Under the pieces are notes generated by a model. It had not been told where the DNA came from. It saw only the letters and a program-made list of their open reading frames with translations, and made no database searches. The position numbers and the translations under genes are program-made. Positions 25,917-34,844 of a DNA stretch of 64,000 nucleotides are shown piece after piece. The first letter of the stretch is position 1; each line of letters starts with the position of its first letter. The stretch spans positions 62,001 to 126,000 of the forward strand of contig JAFEFL010000063.1 in the NCBI GenBank assembly GCA_018240595.1, given 5' to 3'. Origin of the DNA: Pseudomonadota bacterium (GTDB lineage Bacteria > Pseudomonadota > Alphaproteobacteria > Rhizobiales > Xanthobacteraceae).

Positions 25917-25964
25917 ACAGGCGGAGGATGCGAAGCAACGACAATCGAAACCTATTCTCAGGTA

Positions 25965-26252
25965 TTAGGCGTCGTGTCGGAATCCGGATCTTAGAGAAGG
26001 GATCGACTCGCGGAGCAACGTGGCTAGTTGGTCTACCGCCTTCTCTGTTTCTGCACGGCAATCGTCAGAATGAGTTTCCACAATTCGATTGCGGACCACA
26101 GCCCGCAACATCTCCAAAATGGTGGCTGTCTTGGAGCCGTCCGGATCGTTGCCGGTGTTGGCGATGACGATACCCGCGAACATCATGCACATCCCCTCAA
26201 GGGCGTTGACGCGCCCTTGCAGGGTCTTAATTCTGGCTTCCAAAGCTAACAT
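25965..26252 (-). CDS. Hypothetical coiled-coil protein in an AT-richer patch
   Basis: A 95-residue protein opening MLALEARIKTLQGRVNALEG with heptad-like spacing, then a short hydrophobic stretch (MCMMFAGIVIA) and a charged helical tail. I recognise no family. AGGGGGG lies about six bases before the ATG at 26252. Codon use is less GC-biased than that of the neighbours, which suggests recent acquisition. It ends 49 bases before the truncated SDR, in the same frame and direction. Confidence 0.6.
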   Translation of the reverse strand: MLALEARIKTLQGRVNALEGMCMMFAGIVIANTGNDPDGSKTATILEMLRAVVRNRIVETHSDDCRAETEKAVDQLATLLRESIPSLRSGFRHDA

Positions 26253-26581
26253 GACGGCCCCCCTGAGCACAAAAAACTAGGGAAAATGGTCTGCTTTGAT
26301 GGCTATAACGTCAAAACGTAGTGAAAGAGTTTGAGTTTTTGAACCATTATCTTGCCTGTTCTCATATAATAGAGACGGCTTACTCATCGCTGATAAGCCA
26401 GCTTGCAAGATAAGTTTGAGATCGGACGCTTGCGCATGGGCAATGCAAGGGGCTCACGAAAAGGCGACCCTAGCATCGCAGCCGCCCGCCTTTTCCTTCG
26501 CGCCTCTTGCTCCCGCCCCATCGGCATGCCAAGCGAAGGGCGAAACGTCCCCTGCCTGGACGCCAATGAGGTCTTGCCGCC
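26253..26581. other. AT-richer intergenic patch
   Basis: 329 bp with composition clearly lower in GC than flanks up to about 26410. It contains a TATAAT at 26365-26370 with no well-spaced -35. There are no convincing genes: short frames on either strand have no domain. It continues the foreign-looking segment that begins at 25916. Confidence 0.5.
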
Positions 26582-27544
26582 ATGCGGCGTCTGTTCCTGC
26601 TGCTGCTGAAGGCGGCAATTTCCGGCCTGCTGCTCTATGTGTCGCTGCGCGCGGTGAATCTCGCCGTGCTCGGCGAACGCCTGAGCCGGCTGCATAGCGG
26701 CTGGCTTGCGGCCTCGGTCGGCATTCTCGCGGCGCAGGTCTTCATCCTCGCGGCGCGCTGGCGTCTGATCGCCGAAGGTTGCGGAATCGCCCCGAGCTTT
26801 GGCGCCACGCTGCGCGTCTCGTTCATCGCCACCTTCTTCAACCAGGTGCTACCGTCCACCGTCGGCGGCGATGCCGCGCGCATCTGGATGCTGGCGCGCG
26901 AAGGCGGCGGCTGGGCCGCGTCGACCTACTCGGTGCTGCTCGACCGCGTCGCCGGCCTGATCGCGCTGACGCTGATCGTGTTCCTGTGCCTGCCGTGGAC
27001 CTTGTCTCTGGTGCAGGACCCGGTGGCGCGCATCGTGCTGGTGCTGATCGGTCTCAGCGCCATCGCCGGCTCCGTTGTCTTTCTCGCCATCGGCCATATT
27101 CGCTGGAAGCCGCTGATGCATTGGGCGCCGACCCGGCATCTCGTCGAAGTGTCGCGCACCGCATGGCAGATTTGCGGCTCGCGCCGCACCCTCGGCCTCA
27201 TCGCGGTGTCGTCCTTCATCGTGCATCTGATGACCATCCTCGCCGCCTGGTGCATGGTGCAGTCGGTGTCGGCGACGGCCAGCTTTACTCTCTTGCTGTT
27301 CCTCGTGCCGCCGGTGATCCTGATCGCCACGGTGCCGATTTCGATCGCCGGCTGGGGCGTGCGCGAAGGCAGCATGATCGTCGCCTTCGGCTATGCCGGC
27401 CTGCCGCAGAGCGACGGCCTTGTCGTTTCCGTCCTGATCGGCCTCACCTTGGTTGCCATCGGCGCCATCGGCGGCATCGTGTGGATCGCCAGCAACGGCC
27501 GGCGGCCGGTCGCCGCCAATCCGTCGCCCGGCGCGACGCCATGA
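26582..27544 (+). CDS. Lysylphosphatidylglycerol synthase-type flippase-domain membrane protein
   Basis: A 320-residue integral membrane protein with about eight helices, of the LPG_synthase_TM/YbhN (UPF0104) family. The family core FFNQVLPSTVGGDAARIWML is at about residues 85-104, and VPISIAGWGVREGS is near residue 255. Members lacking the MprF catalytic domain, like this one, are predicted lipid or lipid-linked glycan transporters. It overlaps the following phosphatase gene by four bases (ATGA), so a cell-surface glycan role is plausible. Confidence 0.85.
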   Translation: MRRLFLLLLKAAISGLLLYVSLRAVNLAVLGERLSRLHSGWLAASVGILAAQVFILAARWRLIAEGCGIAPSFGATLRVSFIATFFNQVLPSTVGGDAARIWMLAREGGGWAASTYSVLLDRVAGLIALTLIVFLCLPWTLSLVQDPVARIVLVLIGLSAIAGSVVFLAIGHIRWKPLMHWAPTRHLVEVSRTAWQICGSRRTLGLIAVSSFIVHLMTILAAWCMVQSVSATASFTLLLFLVPPVILIATVPISIAGWGVREGSMIVAFGYAGLPQSDGLVVSVLIGLTLVAIGAIGGIVWIASNGRRPVAANPSPGATP

Positions 27545-28059
27545 CGGCACCGCGACCCGCGGCCTTTCTGGACCGCGACGGCGTACTCAACGTCGATCGC
27601 GACTACGTGCACCGCATCGAACAGCTCGAATGGATCGAAGGCGCCGCCGACGCGGTCAAGCTTCTGAACGATGCCGGCTATCTGGTCATCGTCGTCACCA
27701 ACCAGTCGGGCGTCGCCCGCGGTTATTATGAGGAATCGGCGGTCGGCATCCTGCACGCCCACATGCAGGACTGGCTCGCCGCGCGCGGCGCTCGTATCGA
27801 TGCGTTCTATTACTGCCCGCATCATCCCGAGGCTACGATCGCGCGCTTCGCCATCACCTGCGCCTGCCGCAAGCCCGGCATCGGCATGCTCGAACAGGCG
27901 GCCGCCGACTGGTCTATCGACCGCGCACGCAGCTTCATGATCGGCGACAAGGATATCGACGTCGCGGCCGCGACGGCCTTCGGCATTCGCGGCGCCAGGT
28001 TCGATGCCGCGACGGACTCGTTGCCGGCGCTGGTGCGGCGGATGCTCGCGTCAAGCTGA
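27541..28059 (+). CDS. gmhB: GmhB-like D,D-heptose 1,7-bisphosphate phosphatase (HAD)
   Basis: A 172-residue HAD phosphatase. The nucleophile motif is FLDRDGVLN (Asp11, Asp13). VVTNQSGVARG provides motif II, and MIGDKDIDVAAA motif IV. A zinc-type quartet Cys92-x-His94 and Cys107-x-Cys109 (YCPHHP, CACRKP) is the GmhB hallmark. The enzyme removes the C7 phosphate in ADP-heptose synthesis for LPS; GDP-heptose or histidinol-phosphate variants exist. It is cotranslated with the flippase-domain protein. Confidence 0.85.
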   Translation: MTAPRPAAFLDRDGVLNVDRDYVHRIEQLEWIEGAADAVKLLNDAGYLVIVVTNQSGVARGYYEESAVGILHAHMQDWLAARGARIDAFYYCPHHPEATIARFAITCACRKPGIGMLEQAAADWSIDRARSFMIGDKDIDVAAATAFGIRGARFDAATDSLPALVRRMLASS

Positions 28060-29244
28060 GCCGACGCCGCGTTTCGGCGCCATCGCCGCCTTGCGCCACA
28101 GCCACAGCGGCAGGCGCGCCAGCGGATAGACGACGTGCAGCGGCGCCGGCAGCGGCACCGCGAGCATGTCGTCGAGACGAAAGCTGAGGTTGCGCACCAG
28201 ATCCACGTAGTGCCGGAGATTTCTGCCGAGTAGCATCTGCGTGGCGACGACCCGCGTCGAAGCAACACGCGCGCCGTCCGCAGCGCCGGCCTTCATGACG
28301 TCGAGCGCCAAGGCCGCGGCCCAGCGCGCCGCAACGCTCCGTTCAATCGCTCGCGCAATGTCGGACGGCAGCGCCCGGCCGAGCAGGCGCTGGCACAGCA
28401 GCATGGCGAGCGCCGCACAAGCGCCGCTGCCGGCGGCTTCGGCGTGCCGATAGCAACGAATAAGGGCCGCATCGTCGTGTCTTGCCATCAAGGCATTGAG
28501 ATCCGCCAGCCATTGCAAACGCGACCAGGCGTGGCCGGCGCCGTGCACGCAGAGATAGGCGAACAGATCGTCGTCCTTCAACGTCCGCAGCCGCGCCGTG
28601 TCCGATAGCAGCACCTCCTGCGACGGCGAACTCGCATCGACGCCGGCCAGCAGCGACGGACTGTTCACCGGCTGCCAGCGCAATTCGACTCGCTGGCCCT
28701 TGCCGGCGTGGCGCAATTCGACTTCGCGGCCATAGCGCAGCACCAGTCGCTGCTGCCGCGCATCGAGCTCGCCCGCCGGCCGCGACAGCCGGTAGCCGTC
28801 ATCCCGCAGCAGCGCGATCGCCGCGGCGGCGTTTTGCGGCAACACAAGGATGTCGATGTCCTGGCTGAACTTCGGCGCCACAGAACCGTAAGCGAGTTTC
28901 GCCAGCGCCACGCCCTTGAGATGCAGCGAGCGGATGCCGGCGGCGTCGAGGCGCCTTTGCAGGCGAAGGCTTTCCGCGGCCGCGGCGAGATTGTGACGCG
29001 CGATTTCCTGCGCCCGCCGCCGCAAGGCCACGGCTATATCCGGCGGCAGCTCGACGCGCGCCGCCAGCAGCGCCGCCTCGGCGAGACCTTCGATGCGGTG
29101 ACGGCGGATCAAGCGCAGGGCGCGCGGCCAATCGGTGACGGCGCGGGCGGCAACGGCGACCGCGCCGTCGCGCGTTTCGCCCGCCGGACTCCGGCAGCAG
29201 GCCACGGCGAGATCAAAGCACGCGTCTGCGCCTTCCGCCGCCAT
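28051..29244 (-). CDS. Nucleotidyltransferase family protein (NTP_transf_5)
   Basis: A 397-residue protein of the NTP_transf_5/Uncharacterised nucleotidyltransferase family commonly found in polysaccharide loci. The nucleotidyltransferase-like signature is KFSQDIDILVLP (about residue 130), preceded by SLHLKGVALAKLAYG. The remainder is helical, with HGAGHAWSRLQWLADLNAL. The biochemical reaction is undetermined. The 3' end overlaps the convergent gmhB-like gene by nine bases. Confidence 0.78.
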   Translation of the reverse strand: MAAEGADACFDLAVACCRSPAGETRDGAVAVAARAVTDWPRALRLIRRHRIEGLAEAALLAARVELPPDIAVALRRRAQEIARHNLAAAAESLRLQRRLDAAGIRSLHLKGVALAKLAYGSVAPKFSQDIDILVLPQNAAAAIALLRDDGYRLSRPAGELDARQQRLVLRYGREVELRHAGKGQRVELRWQPVNSPSLLAGVDASSPSQEVLLSDTARLRTLKDDDLFAYLCVHGAGHAWSRLQWLADLNALMARHDDAALIRCYRHAEAAGSGACAALAMLLCQRLLGRALPSDIARAIERSVAARWAAALALDVMKAGAADGARVASTRVVATQMLLGRNLRHYVDLVRNLSFRLDDMLAVPLPAPLHVVYPLARLPLWLWRKAAMAPKRGVGSA

Positions 29245-29284
29245 CTCGCCCGCCTCCCCGCGATGCGTGGATGGCTCAAGCCTA

Positions 29285-29974
29285 TCACACTTTCAAAAAG
29301 CGGTAGCCCGTCGCCTCGAGCGCGATGCAGGTCAGCCGCCCGGTGACGAAGGCGCCGGTATCGATATTGATGCGGTTGGCGCGAACATCCGGTTCGGGCA
29401 CCGGCGTGTGGCCGTGCACGACGAGCTTGCCGAAGTCGGCCGTGCTGTCGAGGAAGACGTCGCGGATCCACATCAAATCCTCGTCGCTCTGGCGCGCCAG
29501 CGGCACGCCGGGGCGGACGCCGGCGTGACAGAAGAAATAGCGCTCGGTGTCGAGCGACGTCTTCAGCCCGCGCAGGAATGCGGTATGCGCCGGCGGCAGC
29601 GCGGCGGCGAGCGCTTCCGACGCCGTCTCGTAGTTCAGCCCCATCATCAGGTCGGCGACGCGCACGCCGTAGGAGTGCAGCGTTTCCAGACAGCCGAGCC
29701 GCCGCCAGTGACCGGCGATCTGCGGATCGACGAGAAAGCGTTCGAGCAGTTGCTCGTGATTGCCCTTGAGGGCGACGAAATCGGTCGGGAACGGATTGGC
29801 GGCGAGCCGCTCGATCACGCCGAACGGGTCCGAACCGCGATCGACGTAATCGCCCAGGGTCACGGTGAGCGCGGCGGGGCCGTGCTCGGCGACGTCGCGG
29901 CCGATCGCGGCAATGGCGCGCTCCAGCAGGTCAAGCCGGCCGTGGATGTCGCCGATGGCGTAAATCCGATCCAT
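29285..29974 (-). CDS. PPP-family metallophosphatase (Ser/Thr phosphatase or ApaH-like)
   Basis: A 229-residue calcineurin-like phosphatase with the complete PPP signature set: GDIHGR, GDYVDRG, GNHE, FCHAGVRPG and VVHGHTP. These ligate two metals. Bacterial members of this length dephosphorylate phosphoproteins or split diadenosine tetraphosphate; the substrate is not determined here. It starts at ATG 29974 with AGGA about nine bases upstream. It is 40 bases downstream of the nucleotidyltransferase stop-distal end and read in the same direction. Confidence 0.87.
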   Translation of the reverse strand: MDRIYAIGDIHGRLDLLERAIAAIGRDVAEHGPAALTVTLGDYVDRGSDPFGVIERLAANPFPTDFVALKGNHEQLLERFLVDPQIAGHWRRLGCLETLHSYGVRVADLMMGLNYETASEALAAALPPAHTAFLRGLKTSLDTERYFFCHAGVRPGVPLARQSDEDLMWIRDVFLDSTADFGKLVVHGHTPVPEPDVRANRINIDTGAFVTGRLTCIALEATGYRFLKV

Positions 29975-30094
29975 GCGTTTCGATCCTGTCTGGGCCGCGT
30001 GCACGAGGCGCCGCGCTATGGTAATGCCGCAGCGGGCCCGGCGAAGTCGAGAACAAAGACGAGACCGGGGGAACTCGATCTGAGTTGCTGGGAA

Positions 30095-31300
30095 ATGCCG
30101 GGATCTCGACCTTCGACCGCGGGCGGCGCCTCGCCGCCGGCGCGTATGCTGACTGCGCTCGCGCTGCTGTGGCTGGCAGGTAATGCGCTGCGGCTGACCA
30201 TCCTGGCGGTGCCGCCGGTCATTCCCTTAATTCACGACGAGCTGGCGATGAGCGCCACCCAGGTCGGCATTCTCACCGGCCTGCCGTCGATGCTGCTGGC
30301 GCTGGCGGCGGTGCCGGGATCGCTGCTGATCGCGCGTTTCGGCGTGCGCGCCGCGATGGTGGCGGGGCTCCTCATCACCGCGGCCTTCGGCGCACTGCGC
30401 GGCGCCGTGCCGAACGTGTGGTGGCTTTATGCGATGACGGTCGCGATGGCGGCGGGCGTCGCCATCATGCAGGTGACGATGCCGCCGGCGGTGCGCGCCT
30501 GGGTGCCGAGCCGCATCGGCTTTGCCACCGCGGTCTACACCAACGGCCTGATCGTCGGCGAGATCTTCCCGGTGGCGCTGATGCTGGTCTTCGTGCTGCC
30601 GCTGGTCGGCGGCTCGTGGCAGTGGGCCTTCGTGTTCTGGAGCGTGCCGGTCGCGATCATCGCCGTCGCGGTGCTGATCCTCGCGCCGAAGCCGGCGGCC
30701 GCCGCCGCGACCGCGGCGCGGCGCAAATGGTGGCCGGACTGGCGCAACATGCTGATCTGGCGGCTCGGCTTCATGCTCGGCACCGTCAACGCCATCTATT
30801 TCTCCACCAACGCCTTCATCCCGGATTATCTGCGCAGCATCGGCGAGGAGGCGTGGATCAGCGCCGCGCTCACCGGCCTCAATGCCGGGCAGCTGCCGGC
30901 GTCGGTGCTGCTGCTCGCGATCGCCGGACGGCTGGAGCGCAAGGTGTGGCCGTACATCGTCTGCGGGCTGCTCACCATCGCCGCCACGCTCGGTCTGGTG
31001 TTCGGCCATGGCGTCTGGCTGGTCGCCGCCGCGACGTTTCAAGGCTTCTGCGCCGCCTGCATTCTGATCCTGGCGCTGGCCCTGCCGCCGCTGCTGGCGC
31101 CGCCCGACGACGTGCACCGCGTCACCGCGGCAATGTTCACGATCAGCTACACCTGGGCGGTCGTCATCCCGATCATCGCCGGGGCGCTGTGGGACCTGAC
31201 CGGCATCGCCGCCGCGGCCTTCTGGCCGATCGCATTGTGCGGTACGCTGCTGATCGTGCTGGCGTCGGCGATCAACCACATCCCGCGTCAGACCCATTAG
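30095..31300 (+). CDS. MFS transporter (CynX/NimT-like)
   Basis: A 12-helix major facilitator of about 400 residues. TILAVPPVIPLIHDEL and the loop RFGVRAAMVAGLL after helix 2 fit the cyanate/nitroimidazole CynX/NimT branch, which includes many uncharacterised anion or drug carriers. The start is uncertain: ATG at 30095 or ATG at 30146, both without a strong ribosome site. It is followed 12 bases later by an FlK-like thioesterase, suggesting an operon. Confidence 0.82.
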   Translation: MPGSRPSTAGGASPPARMLTALALLWLAGNALRLTILAVPPVIPLIHDELAMSATQVGILTGLPSMLLALAAVPGSLLIARFGVRAAMVAGLLITAAFGALRGAVPNVWWLYAMTVAMAAGVAIMQVTMPPAVRAWVPSRIGFATAVYTNGLIVGEIFPVALMLVFVLPLVGGSWQWAFVFWSVPVAIIAVAVLILAPKPAAAAATAARRKWWPDWRNMLIWRLGFMLGTVNAIYFSTNAFIPDYLRSIGEEAWISAALTGLNAGQLPASVLLLAIAGRLERKVWPYIVCGLLTIAATLGLVFGHGVWLVAAATFQGFCAACILILALALPPLLAPPDDVHRVTAAMFTISYTWAVVIPIIAGALWDLTGIAAAAFWPIALCGTLLIVLASAINHIPRQTH

Positions 31301-31312
31301 GAGTTGAGCCGC

Positions 31313-31711
31313 ATGCGTCCCGTCCCGCTCGGAGCCAAAGGCACCTACACGTTGCGCGTGACGCCGGCGCATCTGGCCAGCCAGTTCAAGGACTCGGTGC
31401 TGCCGCCGGTCTTCGCCACGCCGATGATGGTGACGATCATGGAGAACGCGGCGCTCAACGCCGTGCGCGACTATCTCGAGCCGGGCGAAAGCGTGGTCGG
31501 CACCATCGTCAACGTCAAGCATCTGGCGGCGACGCCGGTCGGCCACCAGGTCACCGCCGAGGCGGTCGTCACCAAGGTCGACGGCCGGCGGCTGGAATTC
31601 GACGTCACGGCGCGCGACGAAATCGAGGAAATCGGCAAGGGCACCCACGAGCGCATGGTCGTCGACCTCGGCCGCATCGCCAAGAAGCTCGACAGCAAGA
31701 AGCCGCGCTAG
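31313..31711 (+). CDS. FlK-like hot-dog thioesterase
   Basis: A 132-residue hot-dog-fold acyl-CoA thioesterase. Thr36 (FATP), Glu44 (IMENAA) and His70 ([10 protein letters not shown]) have exactly the spacing of the Thr42/Glu50/His76 triad of fluoroacetyl-CoA thioesterase FlK. Most homologues are housekeeping or detoxifying thioesterases, not fluoroacetate-specific. The ribosome site TAGGAG spans the end of the MFS gene. Pairing with a transporter suggests uptake or export of a small organic acid. Confidence 0.82.
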   Translation: MRPVPLGAKGTYTLRVTPAHLASQFKDSVLPPVFATPMMVTIMENAALNAVRDYLEPGESVVGTIVNVKHLAATPVGHQVTAEAVVTKVDGRRLEFDVTARDEIEEIGKGTHERMVVDLGRIAKKLDSKKPR

Positions 31712-33195
31712 CCCGAGATGCTGTAGCCGTGCGCCGCCTGCGCGAGCGCGGCCGCCGCGGCGGCGTCGGACTCGCTGCGGGCGTGGATGACATAGAGCGG
31801 CTCACCCGCCTTCACCGCATCGCCAACGGCCCGCACAAGGTCGAGCCCTGAACTCAGATCGTTGGGGGCGCCGGCGCGGCGCGCGATACCGGCGATGGCC
31901 CAGCCGTTGACGCCGGTGACGACGCCGCTGCGGTCGCCGGTGACGACGCGCGTGTGCGGCCCCGGCGCGACCGGCGGGTGCCGCCGGCCCTGCGCTTCGA
32001 TGATGCGCTCGAGCGCGGCGCCGGCGGCGCCCGACGCCAGCAATTCGCGGGCGCGCGCCTGCCCCGCTTTTTCCGATCCGACCGCCGGGTCCCACGCCAG
32101 AATGCGGCCGGCAAAGAACAGCGCCTTGTCGCGCAGGTCGTTGGGCGCCTCGGGGTCATTGCCGAGCACGGCGAAGACATCGCGCGCTTCCAGCGCCGGA
32201 CCGACGCCGCGCCCGATCGGCCGCTCGCCGTTAGTGGCATGCGCCTCGACGACGAGGCCGAGCCCCCGGCCGATGCGCTCGAACAGCGCGCCGAGTTCGG
32301 CGGCTTCCTGATGCGTCTTCAGTTTGGTCTGAGGGCCGTAAGGCAGATCGATGATGACATGCGTCGACCCGGCGGCGAGCTTCTTCGACAGGATCGAGGC
32401 GACCGACCAGCGCGTCGAATCCAGACCAAGCGGCCGGGTAATGGCGTTCATCACGTCATCGACCGCCGAATGATTGAGCTTGCCGTTCCAGGCGACGCAG
32501 CCGCGCGCCTGTTCGACGACGCGGCGTACTTCCGCCGCCGACAGATCGACGCGCGCCAGCGTCTCCATGGCATCGGCCGTGCCGGCGGCTTGGGTGATGG
32601 CGCGCGACGACGTCTTCGGGATGGCCAGCCCATGCGCGGCGACCAGCGGCACCACGATCATGGTGATGCGGCTGCCGGGAATGCCGCCCATCGAGTGCTT
32701 GTCCACCACCATCGGCTCGTCCCAGGCGAGCCGCGCTGTGAACTCGGCGCGCGTGCGCGCCAGCGCCACCACCTCGCGGTCGGTCAGACCGCGCGTCGCC
32801 GCGACCAGAAACGCCGCCATCTCGCGGTCGGGATAGCGGCCTTCCACCATGTCGCCGATCAGCGTGCCGATCTGGCCGTCGCTCAGTTCCTCGCCGCGCA
32901 GCTTGGCGCGCAAGGCTTCGGCGCTTTCCGGCGACGGCGTGCGTTCGATGTGGACGGCCGTGCCCTCGGGCAGGCCGAGCGCCTCGAAGGCGCTGCGCGA
33001 CAGACCGATTTCGCAAACGTCGAGCAAACCGGCATCGTCGACGACATGCACCGAGGCGCGAATGCTGCGCTCGCCGTTCGACACTTCGATGCGGCCGGGG
33101 CCGAGAAAATCCGCCGCCGAGACTTCCGTGCTGCCGGCGGGCAAATAGGCTACATGGTCGCGCCAGCTATCGATCGGCAGCGCGCGCAGCTTCAT
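31708..33195 (-). CDS. AMP phosphorylase/thymidine phosphorylase family (archaeal-type)
   Basis: A 495-residue nucleoside(tide) phosphorylase. Residues 1-~90 form the extra N-terminal domain that archaeal AMP phosphorylase has and E. coli DeoA lacks. The catalytic block is [20 protein letters not shown] followed by [20 protein letters not shown], the archaeal/MF_00703-type sequence rather than DeoA's DKHSTGGVGD. Archaeal enzymes convert NMP plus phosphate to base and ribose-1,5-bisphosphate. The ATG overlaps the phnN stop (ATGA). Its partner PhnN uses ribose-1,5-bisphosphate, which supports the AMP phosphorylase reading; classical thymidine phosphorylase remains possible. Confidence 0.85.
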   Translation of the reverse strand: MKLRALPIDSWRDHVAYLPAGSTEVSAADFLGPGRIEVSNGERSIRASVHVVDDAGLLDVCEIGLSRSAFEALGLPEGTAVHIERTPSPESAEALRAKLRGEELSDGQIGTLIGDMVEGRYPDREMAAFLVAATRGLTDREVVALARTRAEFTARLAWDEPMVVDKHSMGGIPGSRITMIVVPLVAAHGLAIPKTSSRAITQAAGTADAMETLARVDLSAAEVRRVVEQARGCVAWNGKLNHSAVDDVMNAITRPLGLDSTRWSVASILSKKLAAGSTHVIIDLPYGPQTKLKTHQEAAELGALFERIGRGLGLVVEAHATNGERPIGRGVGPALEARDVFAVLGNDPEAPNDLRDKALFFAGRILAWDPAVGSEKAGQARARELLASGAAGAALERIIEAQGRRHPPVAPGPHTRVVTGDRSGVVTGVNGWAIAGIARRAGAPNDLSSGLDLVRAVGDAVKAGEPLYVIHARSESDAAAAAALAQAAHGYSISG

Positions 33196-33746
33196 GCGCG
33201 CGGCTCCGACAGCGCCGCCACCAGCTTGGCGATGCCGGCCGGAACATCCGCATCGTTGAGAACGCGGACGAGCGCGATGCCGTCCGGCACCGGCGGCACG
33301 GTGCGCGCCACGCGGGCAGCGACCTGGGCTTCGTCCTCGCGACCGCGGGCGCGCAGCCGCGCCGCGATCACCGCCGGCGAGGCATTGATCTCGATGACGT
33401 TGAGTTTCGGCACGAGGCCGGCGAGCTCGGCGATGGTCGCGCGCGAACCGTTGGCGACGACATGACGGCCCTGCTTCTGCGCGTCCAGGAGGGCCGCGGG
33501 CAGGCCGTATTCGAGGCCGTGCGCGCTCCATGTCAGGAGGAACGCGCCGGCCTGTTTGCGCCGGGCGAATTCTTCCGGCGTCACCGCCTCATGATCTTCG
33601 CCGCCGGCATCGGCCGGGCGGGTGATGGTGCGCCGCGCGAACAGGAAGCGTGGGTCGTCTTGAAGCGCGGCGCGCGCGCCGTCGAGCAGCGTGTCCTTGC
33701 CTACGCCGCTCGGGCCAACGACAAGAAAGAACGTCCCGGTCGCCAT
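33192..33746 (-). CDS. phnN: Ribose 1,5-bisphosphate phosphokinase PhnN
   Basis: A 184-residue P-loop kinase related to guanylate kinase, with Walker [10 protein letters not shown] (residues 11-19), the ARRTITRP segment and the lid region RARGRED. PhnN phosphorylates ribose 1,5-bisphosphate to PRPP and usually sits in C-P lyase operons; no other phn gene is here. It lies between nadC (7 bases upstream) and the phosphorylase (4-base overlap), so all three are cotranscribed. Confidence 0.87.
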   Translation of the reverse strand: MATGTFFLVVGPSGVGKDTLLDGARAALQDDPRFLFARRTITRPADAGGEDHEAVTPEEFARRKQAGAFLLTWSAHGLEYGLPAALLDAQKQGRHVVANGSRATIAELAGLVPKLNVIEINASPAVIAARLRARGREDEAQVAARVARTVPPVPDGIALVRVLNDADVPAGIAKLVAALSEPRA

Positions 33747-33753
33747 GAGCGGC

Positions 33754-34590
33754 TCAGTTGACGTCGTCGAGACCGATATCGACCGCGGGCGCGGCCTGGG
33801 TGATGCGGCTGGTCGAGATGTAATCGACGCCTGTCTCGGCGATGCCGCGCACGGTCTCGTAACGCACGCCACCGGACGCTTCGATCGGCACGCGGCCATC
33901 GACCAGCTTGACCGCGGTGCGCATGTCGTCGAGCGACATGTTGTCCAGCATGATGACGTCGGCGCCGGCGTCGAGGCATTCCGGCACCTGGTCGAGCCGG
34001 TCGCATTCGACCTCGATCTTGACCAGCGACGGGATGGCGGCGCGGGCGCGCGCGACCGCCGCCTTGATACTGCCGGCCACCGCGATGTGGTTGTCCTTGA
34101 TCATGACGCCGCCATCGAGGCCGAGGCGGTGATTGGCGCCGCCGCCGCAGATCACCGCATGCTTTTCCAGCATGCGCAGGCCGGGCGTGGTTTTGCGGGT
34201 GTCGATCAGCTTCGCCCGGGTGCCCGCGATGGCCGCGACGAACCGCGCGGTTTCGGTGGCGATGCCGGACATGTGCTGCACGATGTTGAGCGCGGTTCGC
34301 TCCGCGGTGAGCAGGCTGCGCGCCGGCCCCGACACGGTGAGCAGGCCGGTTCCCTTCACCGCCTTGTCGCCGTCCTTGGCCGTGAGAGTTACCTCGACGC
34401 GCGGGTCATAGTGCTTGAAGACGGCCGCGGCGACCTCGAGCCCGGCCACCGTCTGCGGTTCGCGGGCATTCATGCGGAATTTGGCCTTGGCGTCGGCGTC
34501 GATCATCGACTGGACGGTGAGATCGCAGGCACCGATGTCCTCGGCGAACCACAGGTCGATCAGACGGCCCGTCATATAATGATCAAGCAT
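33754..34590 (-). CDS. nadC: Nicotinate-nucleotide pyrophosphorylase (carboxylating)
   Basis: A 278-residue quinolinate phosphoribosyltransferase: quinolinate plus PRPP gives nicotinate mononucleotide, CO2 and PPi in de novo NAD synthesis. Conserved blocks are ERTALNIVQHMSGIAT, DTRKTTPGLRMLEKHAV, GGGANHRLGL and EVECDRLDQV. The AAGGAAG site lies six bases before the ATG at 34590. nadA and nadB are not adjacent, unusual for Hyphomicrobiales, and nadC instead heads an operon with phnN and the phosphorylase. Confidence 0.92.
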   Translation of the reverse strand: MLDHYMTGRLIDLWFAEDIGACDLTVQSMIDADAKAKFRMNAREPQTVAGLEVAAAVFKHYDPRVEVTLTAKDGDKAVKGTGLLTVSGPARSLLTAERTALNIVQHMSGIATETARFVAAIAGTRAKLIDTRKTTPGLRMLEKHAVICGGGANHRLGLDGGVMIKDNHIAVAGSIKAAVARARAAIPSLVKIEVECDRLDQVPECLDAGADVIMLDNMSLDDMRTAVKLVDGRVPIEASGGVRYETVRGIAETGVDYISTSRITQAAPAVDIGLDDVN

Positions 34591-34635
34591 CGGCTTCTTC
34601 CTTTGCAGCGCAACATGCGCGTCAGCCGGCATTTC

Positions 34636-34649
34636 GTTTGTACACAAAC
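34636..34649. promoter_or_regulatory. Inverted repeat upstream of nadC
   Basis: GTTTGT-AC-ACAAAC, a perfect 6-bp inverted repeat, 46 bases upstream of the nadC ATG. Its position would suit an operator over the nadC promoter. The cognate regulator is unknown. Confidence 0.4.
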
Positions 34650-34706
34650 AGTATCCCGGCGTGGGGTGTTGTCAATTGCTATCAAACATCGGGCATCCCT
34701 GCTCCG

Positions 34707-34756
34707 ATTATGGGCATGCATAATGATTGACAGTCTCGACATTAGGGGAAGATTAT
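34707..34756 (+). promoter_or_regulatory. Candidate promoter and palindrome before the TAXI gene
   Basis: TTGACA at 34727-34732 and GATTAT at 34751-34756 are separated by 18 bases, a reasonable housekeeping promoter reading towards the TAXI binding-protein gene. ATTATG-GGCATG-CATAAT (34707-34724) lies directly upstream of the -35. Confidence 0.45.
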
Positions 34757-34844
34757 ATGTGCGCAAATGAATTGGCGAGCCCTCGGCGGACGTCACCCCA
34801 TCGGCCTGAAGGCTAGCCTCCGCGTCACGACCTGGAGGGTATCG

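Noticed and set aside
31313..31711. Fluoroacetate resistance gene
   Set aside because: The Thr/Glu/His triad matches FlK, but most homologues are general thioesterases and no fluorinase or dehalogenase is nearby.
33192..33746. Part of a C-P lyase (phosphonate) operon
   Set aside because: Apart from phnN there is no phnGHIJKLM gene in the window.
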